Assembly (NCBI RefSeq): GCF_043876835.1
Contig: NZ_JBAWJZ010000008.1
Span: forward strand, 62,001-126,000
DNA from: Yeosuana sp043876835
GTDB taxonomy: Bacteria > Bacteroidota > Bacteroidia > Flavobacteriales > Flavobacteriaceae
DNA: 64,000 nucleotides
Direction of reading: 5' to 3'
The notes below the pieces were generated by a model. The model saw only the letters and a list, made by a program, of their open reading frames with translations, was not told the origin of the DNA and did no database searches. The translations under genes were made by a program, and so were the position numbers. Shown here in pieces: positions 1 through 8,945 of the stretch (its first letter is position 1; each line of letters opens with the position of its first letter).

Positions 1-2703
1 CGTAAAGCTCAAACACCAAAGCGCATTTCTAATACTCGCGTAAATTTTGCAAATTGGTTTGGAATTAATGTTTCTAAAAAAAGAGCTATTGAAGAACATT
101 TGGATGCTATTAAAGAACTAGAAAAGTTAAATTATAAAGCAGGAGTTGCTAATCATTATATTAGGTTGGGATATCGTTATAATGCAACTCAGGCAGATTC
201 TGCACTTTTATATTTAAACAAAGGCGTGAAACTTGCAAAAGAATCAAATGATTCCAATGTAATAGTTACAGGTTTATTGGCTATTGGTAATGTTTCTTTT
301 TTTAAAAGTGATTTTAATAAGGCCCTTGAATATTATATTGAAGCCGAAAAAATTTGCACTATAACTAGCAGTTTGACTAATACAGAAAAGCACGCTAATA
401 GCTTAGAATATATAGGCTATGTAATGGAAAGGATAAAACGGTTTGATAAATCAATTGAGTATTTTTCTAAAAGCTATGATATTGCAATTAAATTAGGTTT
501 CCCTAGTAATATTGCTGTTATGGAATCAAACCTTGCTCAACAATATATGATTACAGAAGAATACAACAAGGCAATTCCTTTATTGAACAAGTCAATATCT
601 TATTATGAATCGTTTACAGTCCCAGATAATAAATCAATTTCAACCTACATAAAAAGGGGTTTGTGTTACAAACATTTAGATAAATTTAAAGAAGCTGAAA
701 AGGATTTTTTAAAAGCAGTGGAAATTTCAAAACTACCACAAAACAAGCAGCATTACACAAATGCACTTTATAGGTTGGCAGATGCTTATTTGTATTTTAA
801 AGATTATAAAAATGCCGAATTATTTTATAGAGAAGCCGAAATATTATGTAAGGAAGAAAAAAATTATGACTATTTAAGAAGAATTTATAAAGGATTAGCT
901 GAGATTGAGACTTCTAATAAAAATTATGAAGAAGCAATCAACTTATTAAACGAAACCATTAAAAATGCAGAATTAGAAAGACAAACAAAACTTGATCAGG
1001 ATATATTAAAAGTAGAGACAGCATTTCAAACAGAGAAAAAAGAAAAAGAAATAGAGATACTTTCATTAAAAAATGAAATAGCAATAAAACAAGAATACTA
1101 CTATTTAGGGTTTGTGGGTTTAATTTTAACTATTGCTATTCTGGCGTTTTTAGTTTTTAGAAATAAAATTAAAATTGCAGCAAAGGAAAAGGAATTGAAC
1201 AAAATAAAATCTCATTTTTTCTCAAATATATCTCATGAGTTTAGAACACCATTAACTTTAATAAATGGCCCATTACTAAAATTAATGGAAAATGAAACTT
1301 TAGATAACGAAGCAAAACCAGATTTAGAATTAATACAAAAAAGCACAAACCGACTTATTGAATTAGTAGACCAAATGCTTGAGTTATCAAAGTTAGATGC
1401 TGGCGTTGTTAAAATTAATGTAGAAAAAGGAAATTTAGAATCTTTTTTGAGAGCATCTACAGATTCTTTTAAGTTCTTGGCAAACAAAAAAAAACTAAAG
1501 CTAAACTTATCTATTAGCACAATGCAAAGAGCTTGGTTTGATGCTGATTTACTCGATAAAATAATTAACAACCTGTTTTCTAATGCTTTAAAATACACTG
1601 TCCCTTTTGGGGAAATAGCCTTCGCAGGATTTATTAAGGATGACAAAGAATTGGTTTTGTCAATAACCAATGACGTGGAGAATTTAAAAAAGGAAGATCT
1701 TAATAAATTATTTGAAAGGTTTTATCAAGTTCAGAATCAAAATGAAGGTACAGGAATAGGACTTTCGATGGTTAAAGAATTGGTGCATTTAATGCATGGC
1801 ACAATTGAAACTAACATTATAAATGATAAAAAAATTCATTTTCAAATAACGATTCCAATAACCGAAAGCGCATTTTCTTCAAGTGAAAAAGTAGTTGAAT
1901 CTGAAAATAATGTTGTTGAAAAAACCATAGATTTAGAAATAAAACCAACAAAAAACAAACCGATTATATTGGTTGTTGATGACAATAAAAATATTAGAGA
2001 TTATATAGTATCGTTACTAACAGAAAATTATCATGTTTTAGAATCTAAAGACGGAAAAGAGGGTATGAATATGGCGTTAAACCATATACCTGATATTATA
2101 ATTTCAGACGTTATGATGCCGCATATTAATGGTGTGGAATTATGTAACGTTTTAAAAAATGACGAACTTACTTCTCATATCCCCATAATTTTGCTTACTG
2201 CAAAAAGTGGTGACTTTAATGAAATAAGTGGATTACAAAGTGGTGCTGATGATTATATCACAAAACCTTTTAATCCAAAAACACTTCAAGTAAAAATTAA
2301 AAACATTATTAAAAGCAGAAGAAACCTTCAAGAACGATATAAAAAAGACGTGCTTTTTAAGCCTAAAGATATAGCCATAACTTCTTCAGATGAAGTTTTT
2401 TTAAACAAAGTAAAAATAGTGTTAGACAAGCATTTAAACAGTCCTGATTTTAACCCAGACTTTTTTAGTAAAGAAATTGGTCTTAGTAGAATGCAATTAC
2501 ACAGAAAATTACTGGCTTATACTGGTTTAAATACTTCATCTTTTATTCGGTCTCAACGTTTAATTCAGGCTATACAAATTTTAAAAACTTCAAACCAAAC
2601 AGTTAATGAAGTTGCCTATTTGGTTGGTTTCAACACTCCTTCTTATTTTATAAAATGTTTTAAAGAAACCTACGGCAAAACACCTTCAGAATACATTAAC
2701 TAA
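1..2703 (+). CDS. Hybrid two-component regulator (TPR sensor, histidine kinase, receiver, AraC HTH), 5' end outside window
   Basis: The frame is open from base 1, so the gene starts upstream of the window; the TTG at 100 is only an internal codon. In order it shows TPR-like helical repeats (to about base 990), one membrane segment (about 1096-1160), a HisKA domain with the H box SHEFRTPLTLI (about 1231), an ATPase domain with N box NNLFSNALKY (about 1567) and G2 box GTGIGLSMV (about 1747), a receiver domain starting ILVVDD (about 1966) with phospho-acceptor Asp in ISDVMM (about 2101), and a C-terminal AraC HTH. This is the one-protein signal-to-DNA architecture common in Bacteroidota. The usual DxGxG G1 box is replaced by TNDVEN, so this motif is degenerate, though N and G2 boxes remain. 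It probably controls the exported-protein genes that follow in the same direction, which is inference from position. Confidence 0.93.
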   Translation, partial: RKAQTPKRISNTRVNFANWFGINVSKKRAIEEHLDAIKELEKLNYKAGVANHYIRLGYRYNATQADSALLYLNKGVKLAKESNDSNVIVTGLLAIGNVSFFKSDFNKALEYYIEAEKICTITSSLTNTEKHANSLEYIGYVMERIKRFDKSIEYFSKSYDIAIKLGFPSNIAVMESNLAQQYMITEEYNKAIPLLNKSISYYESFTVPDNKSISTYIKRGLCYKHLDKFKEAEKDFLKAVEISKLPQNKQHYTNALYRLADAYLYFKDYKNAELFYREAEILCKEEKNYDYLRRIYKGLAEIETSNKNYEEAINLLNETIKNAELERQTKLDQDILKVETAFQTEKKEKEIEILSLKNEIAIKQEYYYLGFVGLILTIAILAFLVFRNKIKIAAKEKELNKIKSHFFSNISHEFRTPLTLINGPLLKLMENETLDNEAKPDLELIQKSTNRLIELVDQMLELSKLDAGVVKINVEKGNLESFLRASTDSFKFLANKKKLKLNLSISTMQRAWFDADLLDKIINNLFSNALKYTVPFGEIAFAGFIKDDKELVLSITNDVENLKKEDLNKLFERFYQVQNQNEGTGIGLSMVKELVHLMHGTIETNIINDKKIHFQITIPITESAFSSSEKVVESENNVVEKTIDLEIKPTKNKPIILVVDDNKNIRDYIVSLLTENYHVLESKDGKEGMNMALNHIPDIIISDVMMPHINGVELCNVLKNDELTSHIPIILLTAKSGDFNEISGLQSGADDYITKPFNPKTLQVKIKNIIKSRRNLQERYKKDVLFKPKDIAITSSDEVFLNKVKIVLDKHLNSPDFNPDFFSKEIGLSRMQLHRKLLAYTGLNTSSFIRSQRLIQAIQILKTSNQTVNEVAYLVGFNTPSYFIKCFKETYGKTPSEYIN

Positions 2704-2836
2704 CTTTCAATAGTTATTTTTATTATTCAATGTTACAATAGTTCTATACTTTGTTACATGGGTAGAAACTTGTTCTTATTTATCATTTTACATTTGATTG
2801 TAAATAAATTGTATTAATAAACTAATACTTACAATC

Positions 2837-4147
2837 ATGAAATCAAAAATTATTTTAACAACAGTTACTATTCTTTTAAGCGTTACAAATTCTCATGCAC
2901 AACTCTTAAAAAAACTAAAAAAAAGGATTGAACAAAAAGTAGAAAATGTAATTGTTGAAAAAACTTCTGATAAAGCAGCAGAGGAAACCTCGAACACTTT
3001 AGACACCATTTTTGAAGGTAATAATGGAAGGAAAGATAAAAACAAATCATCAGACCAAAATGATGACCAAGTCAACAATAATGATGAAAGCAATGAATAT
3101 TCTGAAACAGATGAAGAAAGTTCTCAAATAGCTTTTGGCGTTTACAGCAACTTTACTTTTGTTCCAGGAAACAAACTTTTGTTTTATGATGATTTTGAAA
3201 CTGATGCATTGGGTGATTTTCCTGCACATTGGGAAACTGGAGGTTCTGGAGAGGTAGTAAATACTAGCGATTCTAAAGGTAAATGGTTGTCAATTGTAAG
3301 ACGATCTGGATATATGCCAGCTTTAGAAAAGAAGCTTCCTGAAAACTATACTATAGAATTTGATTTGACCAACAATGGTTATGGTAGTGGCAAACCTAAC
3401 AGCAAACTGTTTTTCGCATTCTTAACTAAGAAAGCATACAGTATGGGAGCAGGAGGCTCCTTGGCAGATATCGAAATCTTGCTTTCCAATAATGGTTTTA
3501 AAGTAAGCAATGTTGAAAATTTTGGAGGAGAAGTTGAAGTAAAAATTGGTAGCCGTATAGATAGAGAAATGACAGAATATCTAAATAATACGGTTCATAT
3601 TTCGATTGCAGTGAACAAAAAAAGGCTTCGAATGTGGGTAAATGAGGAAAAAATGGTGGATTCCCCAAATTTATTACAAGCTAATATTGGCAGGTATTTT
3701 ATTATACAAGGGATGGATGTGCTAACTGAAAAAGGGCATTTTATTGGTATTTCAAACTTCAAAATTGCAGAGTCTACTGAAGACTTACGTTCACTTCTAC
3801 TAAAAAATGGAAAATTCAGTACAACAGGTATTTATTTTGACACAGCTGCATTTACAGTTAAAAAAGAGTCGTATGGTATTTTGGCTGAAATAGCAAAAAT
3901 GCTAAAAGATAATCCAAAAATCAATTTACAAATTATTGGACATACAGATAGTCAAGGCGATGATAATTCCAACCAATACTTATCAAGAAGTAGAGCGCAA
4001 ATGGTAAAACAAATTCTTTGGGAAGAGTTTGAAATAGAATACGACCGATTAAAATTTATAGGCAAAGGAGCAACCGAACCTGTAGATGATAATACTACCG
4101 AAAAAGGCAGAGCAAATAATAGACGAGTAGAGTTTATTAAAATTTAA
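2837..4147 (+). CDS. OmpA-family outer-membrane/peptidoglycan-associated protein with LamG-like middle domain
   Basis: A 436-residue exported protein. It has a signal peptide ending near SHAQ (residue 22), a Lys/Glu-rich coil, an acidic Asp/Asn/Ser-rich linker (about 70-100), a beta-rich segment (about 115-305) resembling a LamG/concanavalin fold, and a C-terminal OmpA/MotB domain (about 325-436) with motifs IIGHTDSQGDD, LSRSRA and GRANNRRVEF. OmpA domains of this type bind peptidoglycan, so it likely links the cell wall to the outer membrane or periplasm. It starts at an ATG 133 bases after the hybrid regulator and is followed 10 bases later by a small membrane-protein gene, suggesting co-transcription. 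The ligand of the middle domain is unknown. Confidence 0.85.
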   Translation: MKSKIILTTVTILLSVTNSHAQLLKKLKKRIEQKVENVIVEKTSDKAAEETSNTLDTIFEGNNGRKDKNKSSDQNDDQVNNNDESNEYSETDEESSQIAFGVYSNFTFVPGNKLLFYDDFETDALGDFPAHWETGGSGEVVNTSDSKGKWLSIVRRSGYMPALEKKLPENYTIEFDLTNNGYGSGKPNSKLFFAFLTKKAYSMGAGGSLADIEILLSNNGFKVSNVENFGGEVEVKIGSRIDREMTEYLNNTVHISIAVNKKRLRMWVNEEKMVDSPNLLQANIGRYFIIQGMDVLTEKGHFIGISNFKIAESTEDLRSLLLKNGKFSTTGIYFDTAAFTVKKESYGILAEIAKMLKDNPKINLQIIGHTDSQGDDNSNQYLSRSRAQMVKQILWEEFEIEYDRLKFIGKGATEPVDDNTTEKGRANNRRVEFIKI

Positions 4148-4157
4148 CACTAATAAA

Positions 4158-4502
4158 ATGGAAACAACAGAAAATAAAACTGCAGTAGTTAGCGAAGGAA
4201 AAAACATAGCCATTATAGCCTATATCACCTTCATAGGATTAATCATCGCATTTGTGATGAACAATGAAAAAAAGGAGCCTTTTGCATCCTATCATATTAA
4301 ACAATCTTTTGGGTTGGCACTTACAGGATTAGCATTAGGAGCTATTGGCATGATTCCCATATTAGGTTGGATTATTAATATTGTCGGCATTTTCGTGCTT
4401 CTCTATATGTGGATTATGGGATTAATGAATGCCATTAACGGTAAAGAAAGAGCAGTGCCTTTTTTAGGAGAAAAATATATGGAATGGTTCAAGAATATTT
4501 GA
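4158..4502 (+). CDS. Small DUF4870/Tic20-like integral membrane protein
   Basis: A 114-residue protein with a short cytoplasmic N-terminus and three or more hydrophobic segments (about 19-35, 52-72 and 75-100). The loop between the first two, with the motif FASYHIKQS, is typical of the small DUF4870/Tic20-like membrane proteins often labelled import component proteins in flavobacteria. Biochemical function is not established for the family. It begins 10 bases after the OmpA-family gene and probably shares its transcript. A small reading frame overlaps its last codons in another frame (4484-4651). Confidence 0.7.
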   Translation: METTENKTAVVSEGKNIAIIAYITFIGLIIAFVMNNEKKEPFASYHIKQSFGLALTGLALGAIGMIPILGWIINIVGIFVLLYMWIMGLMNAINGKERAVPFLGEKYMEWFKNI

Positions 4503-4651
4503 AAAGGTACAAATTATCAAAACTTGAAATTCTATTACTCCTAATAAGTTTCTCATTTTCATTTAGCAAAAATGATGATGCATCCATACCAGTTCGTTTT
4601 AATAAAACATATAAGATAAAACGCCTAAAAATTAGTCTTAGAAAATTTTAA
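4484..4651 (+). CDS. Possible small overlapping gene, 55-residue peptide with signal-like helix
   Basis: An ATG at 4484, inside the last codons of the preceding membrane-protein gene but in another frame, opens a 55-codon frame. The product has a basic N-terminus (YLKRYKLSK), a hydrophobic stretch (LEILLLLISFSFSFS), then a short polar and basic tail. That layout resembles a signal peptide or a single-pass membrane peptide. No homologue is recognised and a 55-codon frame in AT-rich DNA can arise by chance, so this is only a candidate. Confidence 0.25.
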   Translation: MVQEYLKRYKLSKLEILLLLISFSFSFSKNDDASIPVRFNKTYKIKRLKISLRKF

Positions 4652-4702
4652 GGCTATTAAATAACGATTACGAATCATAATTATTTATAAAAAGAAAATT
4701 AT

Positions 4703-5305
4703 ATGAAACATTTTACATTGACACCAGTAAAAACTATTTCAAAAACGGCATTATTTTTTGCCTTAACAATTATATTAATTAATTGTAGTAAAGATGACAA
4801 TAACCCTACACCAAACCCAGAAGTTAACCCATTAACAGAATATTTAACTGGAACAGGATTTAACCAGGTAACTGATGAGATTGTAGATAGTGGAGATTAC
4901 GAATTTGGAATTACATTTATTCCTGCTGTAAATGGAAAAATCACAGCTATTACAGCAAAAATTCCCGATACTCATATAGCAACAAGAGTTACCATTTGGA
5001 ACAAAACAACAACCACTGTACTAAGAACAGAGTCAATTGATATTGCAAGCGCTGGTGTTGAGGCTACAAAAGCCATTAGCACATTAAGCCTAACTGCGGG
5101 TACTGAATATATGATAACTTTTAATAGTAATGATTGGTATAACCGGGAGAGAACAGATGGAGCAGATATTACGTACCCTGTTACAGTTGGAGATATTAGC
5201 ATTACGGGATATGCTTATGCAGGAGGAACTGCTCAAGTATTGCCAACGGCATTCAATTTAGACTATTATGCAGGTGACTTAAGCTTTAAATTTCAAAAAG
5301 ATTAA
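4703..5305 (+). CDS. DUF4082 domain lipoprotein
   Basis: A 200-residue predicted lipoprotein: hydrophobic signal and lipobox LINC with acylation Cys28, then an Asp/Asn/Pro linker. The mature part (about 45-198) matches the DUF4082 pattern: an open FGITFIPAVNGKITAI strand pair, VTIWN, and a late AGTEYMITF strand. DUF4082 is a beta-sandwich domain found in secreted bacterial proteins, often beside glycan-active or adhesion modules; its ligand is unknown. Here it stands alone on the lipid anchor. It has a 200-base leader gap after the membrane-protein gene and is followed after 98 bases by another secreted protein gene. Confidence 0.75.
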   Translation: MKHFTLTPVKTISKTALFFALTIILINCSKDDNNPTPNPEVNPLTEYLTGTGFNQVTDEIVDSGDYEFGITFIPAVNGKITAITAKIPDTHIATRVTIWNKTTTTVLRTESIDIASAGVEATKAISTLSLTAGTEYMITFNSNDWYNRERTDGADITYPVTVGDISITGYAYAGGTAQVLPTAFNLDYYAGDLSFKFQKD

Positions 5306-5403
5306 ATTATTTAGGTAAAACTAAACATCTTTTTATATCCGATAGACTGACTATTATCAAAATTCAACTGCAAAATTCAAGACTAACATAAATATAAATA
5401 CTC

Positions 5404-6246
5404 ATGAAAAAATCAATTAAAATTTTAACGGCATTTGGGATTCTGATCTTAATGTCTATTACAACACAGGCACAAATAAATGATTGGACTGGAAAATGGA
5501 ACACAAGACTTGTTTGGAACAATACTTTAGTAGATTTAAATATTACAGAATCTAGAGGTACTTATACTGGAGTTTTCCCAAATGGCAAATTATCTGGAAA
5601 GATAAATTCTGATGGTGATTTAAAAGGTTTTTATACAAGAACTGTAAATAGTTTAGACCGAACAGGCATGGGCAAAATGGGGGAATTTAGATTTGTGATT
5701 GCCACCGATAAAAAATCATATGTTGGCTATTATAAAGTAGAAGGTAAGGATGATTGGCAACCTGATAATTGGAATGGGAAACGACCGACTGCACCAACAT
5801 TGGTTCAACAGGTTGAAATGAATAAAAAAAAGAAGGTTTTAAAGGATTATGTAAAAAACAACCCTGTAATAAACTGGACTGGTACATGGGAGACCGATAA
5901 TATCGGCACATTTAAAGTATGGGTGAAAGGTTACCAAAAAATAGAAGCTAAATTTTCGTACACTAAAGATGGTACTTTAATTACCGCTGATTTAACTGGG
6001 AACAATACTAACGATAGAGGAATAACTAACAATAAGATTTTTAATGGAACCTTCTTGGATAGTCAAGGAGCCAAAGGAAGTTTCCTTTTTTATTTTGGTA
6101 ATCCTACAGACAATGATTTTGCGGGCTATATGAATTATGACATGACCTTGGCAGAATATAAATCCCCAGTTAAGCATACACCTAAAAGTATATATGTTAA
6201 AGGTCACAGAACCTCTTCTGCAAAACCAAACATGAACGCGTACTAA
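5404..6246 (+). CDS. Secreted protein with two tandem lipocalin-like beta domains, function unknown
   Basis: A 280-residue protein with a clear signal peptide (cleavage after TQAQ, about residue 24). The mature part contains an internal duplication: INDWTGKWNT (about 25) and INWTGTWET (about 155) each open a beta-rich unit of some 110-125 residues ending in an aromatic GYY/GYM strand. The W-x-G-x-W opening resembles lipocalin or avidin-like barrels, but no catalytic residues are recognised and I do not know a named family. It is 11 bases upstream of the caspase-like lipoprotein gene, so the two are likely made together. Confidence 0.6.
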   Translation: MKKSIKILTAFGILILMSITTQAQINDWTGKWNTRLVWNNTLVDLNITESRGTYTGVFPNGKLSGKINSDGDLKGFYTRTVNSLDRTGMGKMGEFRFVIATDKKSYVGYYKVEGKDDWQPDNWNGKRPTAPTLVQQVEMNKKKKVLKDYVKNNPVINWTGTWETDNIGTFKVWVKGYQKIEAKFSYTKDGTLITADLTGNNTNDRGITNNKIFNGTFLDSQGAKGSFLFYFGNPTDNDFAGYMNYDMTLAEYKSPVKHTPKSIYVKGHRTSSAKPNMNAY

Positions 6247-6257
6247 ATTATAAAACT

Positions 6258-8321
6258 ATGCGTCTCCTATTCCTAATCGTAATTTCCTTTTTTTTGCTTT
6301 CGTGCAATGATAGCAAAAAAGAAAAAGACGTCTTTGTTAATGGTGTTTTAGAGGATTTCTCAAAAATGCCAGATTCAGTCATTCAAAAAGGCTTTGCCAT
6401 TTTAGATACTATAAAACTTAAACCAGTAGATGCATTGGTAAAAGAACTAAGGCAAATTCCAGAACTCCAAGAAATTGGTGTAGGAGACAAATTGTTAAGT
6501 TTCAGACTTAAAAATGGTCCAACAATGTTGATTAAACTTAAAGAGTTTTCATCATTGACTAGAGGAGGTTCTGTAACCAAAGCTATACCCCCACTAATGA
6601 TACTCAACAAAAGGACGATAGAGGAAAACACTAGTAATGTCGTAGGAGCACAACGTGGAGAAGATCGGCAAAATAAAAAAGCATTAATCTTATCGCCTTA
6701 CGCATGGCAATTTGGAGAAGAAGATGATCCTTTAGTCCCATTAAAAAAACTACCTAAAAATAGAAATTATAAAGGAGGAGTAACCTACAAGGCTAACAAA
6801 ACAGAAAACCAACGGCAGGTTTCGTTTGAAGATTATTTGTCTTTTAATGATTATGATGTGGTTCATTTTGCCTCTCATGGTGGAAAAACTTGCAACCTAA
6901 CAGAAGGAGGCATAGAGCTATCAAGTAATTGCCGTACCTACATTTCTACGGGTATAACCTACAAAATTAAAGATCGTCAAAAATTACTTGATTTAATTAA
7001 AAGTAAAAACGTTAGGGGAATAGCATTAGAATATGGTGAAGTATTTTTTATACCAAAGTTCTTTTCAGACGCTTATCCAGAGGTCAATAACAAACTATTT
7101 ATATTTAGCTCATGCCAATTAGGGCAACAAGGGGATCTCGAAATAACCTTTGACAATATTTTACAAAACGGTCAGCTTTTTTATTGGCAGAACACTGTTC
7201 ATGCCATTGATGCCTTTAAGGCTTTTGATAATATGTATGATAGAATGCTTCAATATGGGGAAACCGCCCCTACAGCATTCGAAAACATGCCTCTTAAACT
7301 AAAGAAAAACATACCCTATTTTAAAAAAGAAAAAGAAAGAGGCGATTCCGTTGAGGTTTATAACTACTTAAAAATGGCATCCAAGGGCAATGCCATGCAC
7401 ATTATAGAACCCATAAGTTTTATAGACGAAAAAACTAAAAAAGACCTACAAGAAGGCACAGTATATCCTTTTGAAGGTGTTTTTGAAGACAACCGACCCG
7501 AAGAAGCTAGTTTTACCTTAGAATTTTTGGGCTACACCGCTCAAGAAATAGAGGAAAAAAGCATGAGTTTTTCATTAAAAGTAGATGGTACTACAGTGCT
7601 AGATCATGTTTCCTTTTTACCAGATAATGATCCGTATGACACCATAGAAGTTACAACAGGTCAAAACGAAAAAACAACCCTAGTTACTTTTAAAGGCGTG
7701 AAACTGAAAAAAGACCTGAAAAAAAACAGTTCGGTAAAACTGGAAGCCTTCTTTCATTTTAGCGAAGAAAATTATGGCTACCAAATGATAAATGTGAGCA
7801 CGGGGAGCTCTGATATGCGCATCGTCATGAAATCACCCGACGGAACAATTAATATGTTTTTTGATGCCGATAATTATGGGCTTAAAATGACTCATCCCGC
7901 TGAAAATGTAACAATGTATTCTGATGAAGAAGGATATATTTATATGAACGCCCCAGGGCAGGGCTGGATAAAAACCAAGATGAGCCAAATGCTTGGTACA
8001 GTAGCCAAACTAGCTCCCATAAATATCGATTTTGCAGGCTTAAAGATGAATATAGGATCGGTAATGCACAAAATTCCTGCCTTTGCAGCTGAGGTTACTA
8101 TTTCTATGCTAGAGAAAGAGCCGAAGGCGAAAAAAATTAGTGGTGGTATTGGTTCTGAAAAAACAATTTTTATTTATGAAGGAAGACTTACAATCACTTT
8201 TGATAGTCAAAAAAGGCTGGAATCTTTAGTTGAAAGTGGTGCAGACATACATTATTACTATGAAGAACAGAACATAACAATGCCAAATGCAAAAACTTTT
8301 TCTATGCCATCATTTAATTAA
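6258..8321 (+). CDS. Lipoprotein with caspase/CHAT-like peptidase signature
   Basis: A 687-residue lipoprotein with lipobox LLSC (acylation Cys16). After an N-terminal region, residues about 140-340 look like a clan-CD (caspase/CHAT/gingipain) fold: KALILSPYAWQF, then YDVVHFASHGG with candidate catalytic His207-Gly208, then KLFIFSSCQLGQQ with candidate Cys286, each at the end of a hydrophobic strand as expected for the His-Gly/Cys dyad. The C-terminal half (about 380-687) is beta-rich. The dyad assignment is from motif reading, not structure. A lipid-anchored, probably periplasmic or surface CHAT-like enzyme is unusual because most CHAT proteases are cytoplasmic. It is tightly followed (11 bases) by a small lipoprotein gene. 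The alternative is an inactive caspase-like scaffold. Confidence 0.6.
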   Translation: MRLLFLIVISFFLLSCNDSKKEKDVFVNGVLEDFSKMPDSVIQKGFAILDTIKLKPVDALVKELRQIPELQEIGVGDKLLSFRLKNGPTMLIKLKEFSSLTRGGSVTKAIPPLMILNKRTIEENTSNVVGAQRGEDRQNKKALILSPYAWQFGEEDDPLVPLKKLPKNRNYKGGVTYKANKTENQRQVSFEDYLSFNDYDVVHFASHGGKTCNLTEGGIELSSNCRTYISTGITYKIKDRQKLLDLIKSKNVRGIALEYGEVFFIPKFFSDAYPEVNNKLFIFSSCQLGQQGDLEITFDNILQNGQLFYWQNTVHAIDAFKAFDNMYDRMLQYGETAPTAFENMPLKLKKNIPYFKKEKERGDSVEVYNYLKMASKGNAMHIIEPISFIDEKTKKDLQEGTVYPFEGVFEDNRPEEASFTLEFLGYTAQEIEEKSMSFSLKVDGTTVLDHVSFLPDNDPYDTIEVTTGQNEKTTLVTFKGVKLKKDLKKNSSVKLEAFFHFSEENYGYQMINVSTGSSDMRIVMKSPDGTINMFFDADNYGLKMTHPAENVTMYSDEEGYIYMNAPGQGWIKTKMSQMLGTVAKLAPINIDFAGLKMNIGSVMHKIPAFAAEVTISMLEKEPKAKKISGGIGSEKTIFIYEGRLTITFDSQKRLESLVESGADIHYYYEEQNITMPNAKTFSMPSFN

Positions 8322-8332
8322 AACAAATCTAT

Positions 8333-8935
8333 ATGAAAAACCACATTTATTTACTAAGTCTTTTGATGCTTATAGTTTCATGTAAGGACAGCCCAAAAGA
8401 AGAAAGCAAAACAACAATTTCTTCTGCTATTCAAAATACGGAGGAAGAAGTATTGACTAATCCTTTACAAATTACCAAAAATGAAAAAGACATTTATAAA
8501 GCTTTAAAAAAGAAAACACCATTAACCAACGATCAATTGTTTGCAATCTTACCTAAAGATATTCATGGCAATAAACCAATTGGTGATTATGCCCTTCAGG
8601 TTAGCAGTCAATTAGCATCAGGTATGTATAAGCCTATTGGAAAAAAGGGCTATAATTTTTTTATTCAAGATGGAGTAGGTTCTAGTGCTATTATCCGGAA
8701 TTTTTTTGACACCTATAAAGCAAAACCCCAAGGACCACCACAAACCGAGTACTTCTATGTAGAAAGAGCTGGTTATAAAACTATTGCGTTTTTGCAACCA
8801 AACATTAAACGTAATGATATTCGATTTGTTTACAATAATAGATTCAGAATCACTTTGGAAGGCCCAGATTCCGCAGATGTGTTGTGGACGTATATCGACT
8901 TTGAAAATTTAAAAAAGCTAGATCAATACAACTAA
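8333..8935 (+). CDS. Small lipoprotein, family A copy 1
   Basis: A 200-residue protein with lipobox IVSC (Cys17) followed by KDSPKEE. It is a clear relative of the lipoprotein at 11517-12155: both have KTxLTNxQL near residue 60, a late IRFxYxNRFxITLEG strand and a C-terminal LKKxxxxN helix. No known domain is recognised. It lies 11 bases after the caspase-like lipoprotein and 10 bases before a secreted protein of family B, so A and B members occur side by side. The function is unknown; the shared export route and co-occurrence suggest a common envelope complex. Confidence 0.65.
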   Translation: MKNHIYLLSLLMLIVSCKDSPKEESKTTISSAIQNTEEEVLTNPLQITKNEKDIYKALKKKTPLTNDQLFAILPKDIHGNKPIGDYALQVSSQLASGMYKPIGKKGYNFFIQDGVGSSAIIRNFFDTYKAKPQGPPQTEYFYVERAGYKTIAFLQPNIKRNDIRFVYNNRFRITLEGPDSADVLWTYIDFENLKKLDQYN

Positions 8936-8945
8936 ACTAATTCAT

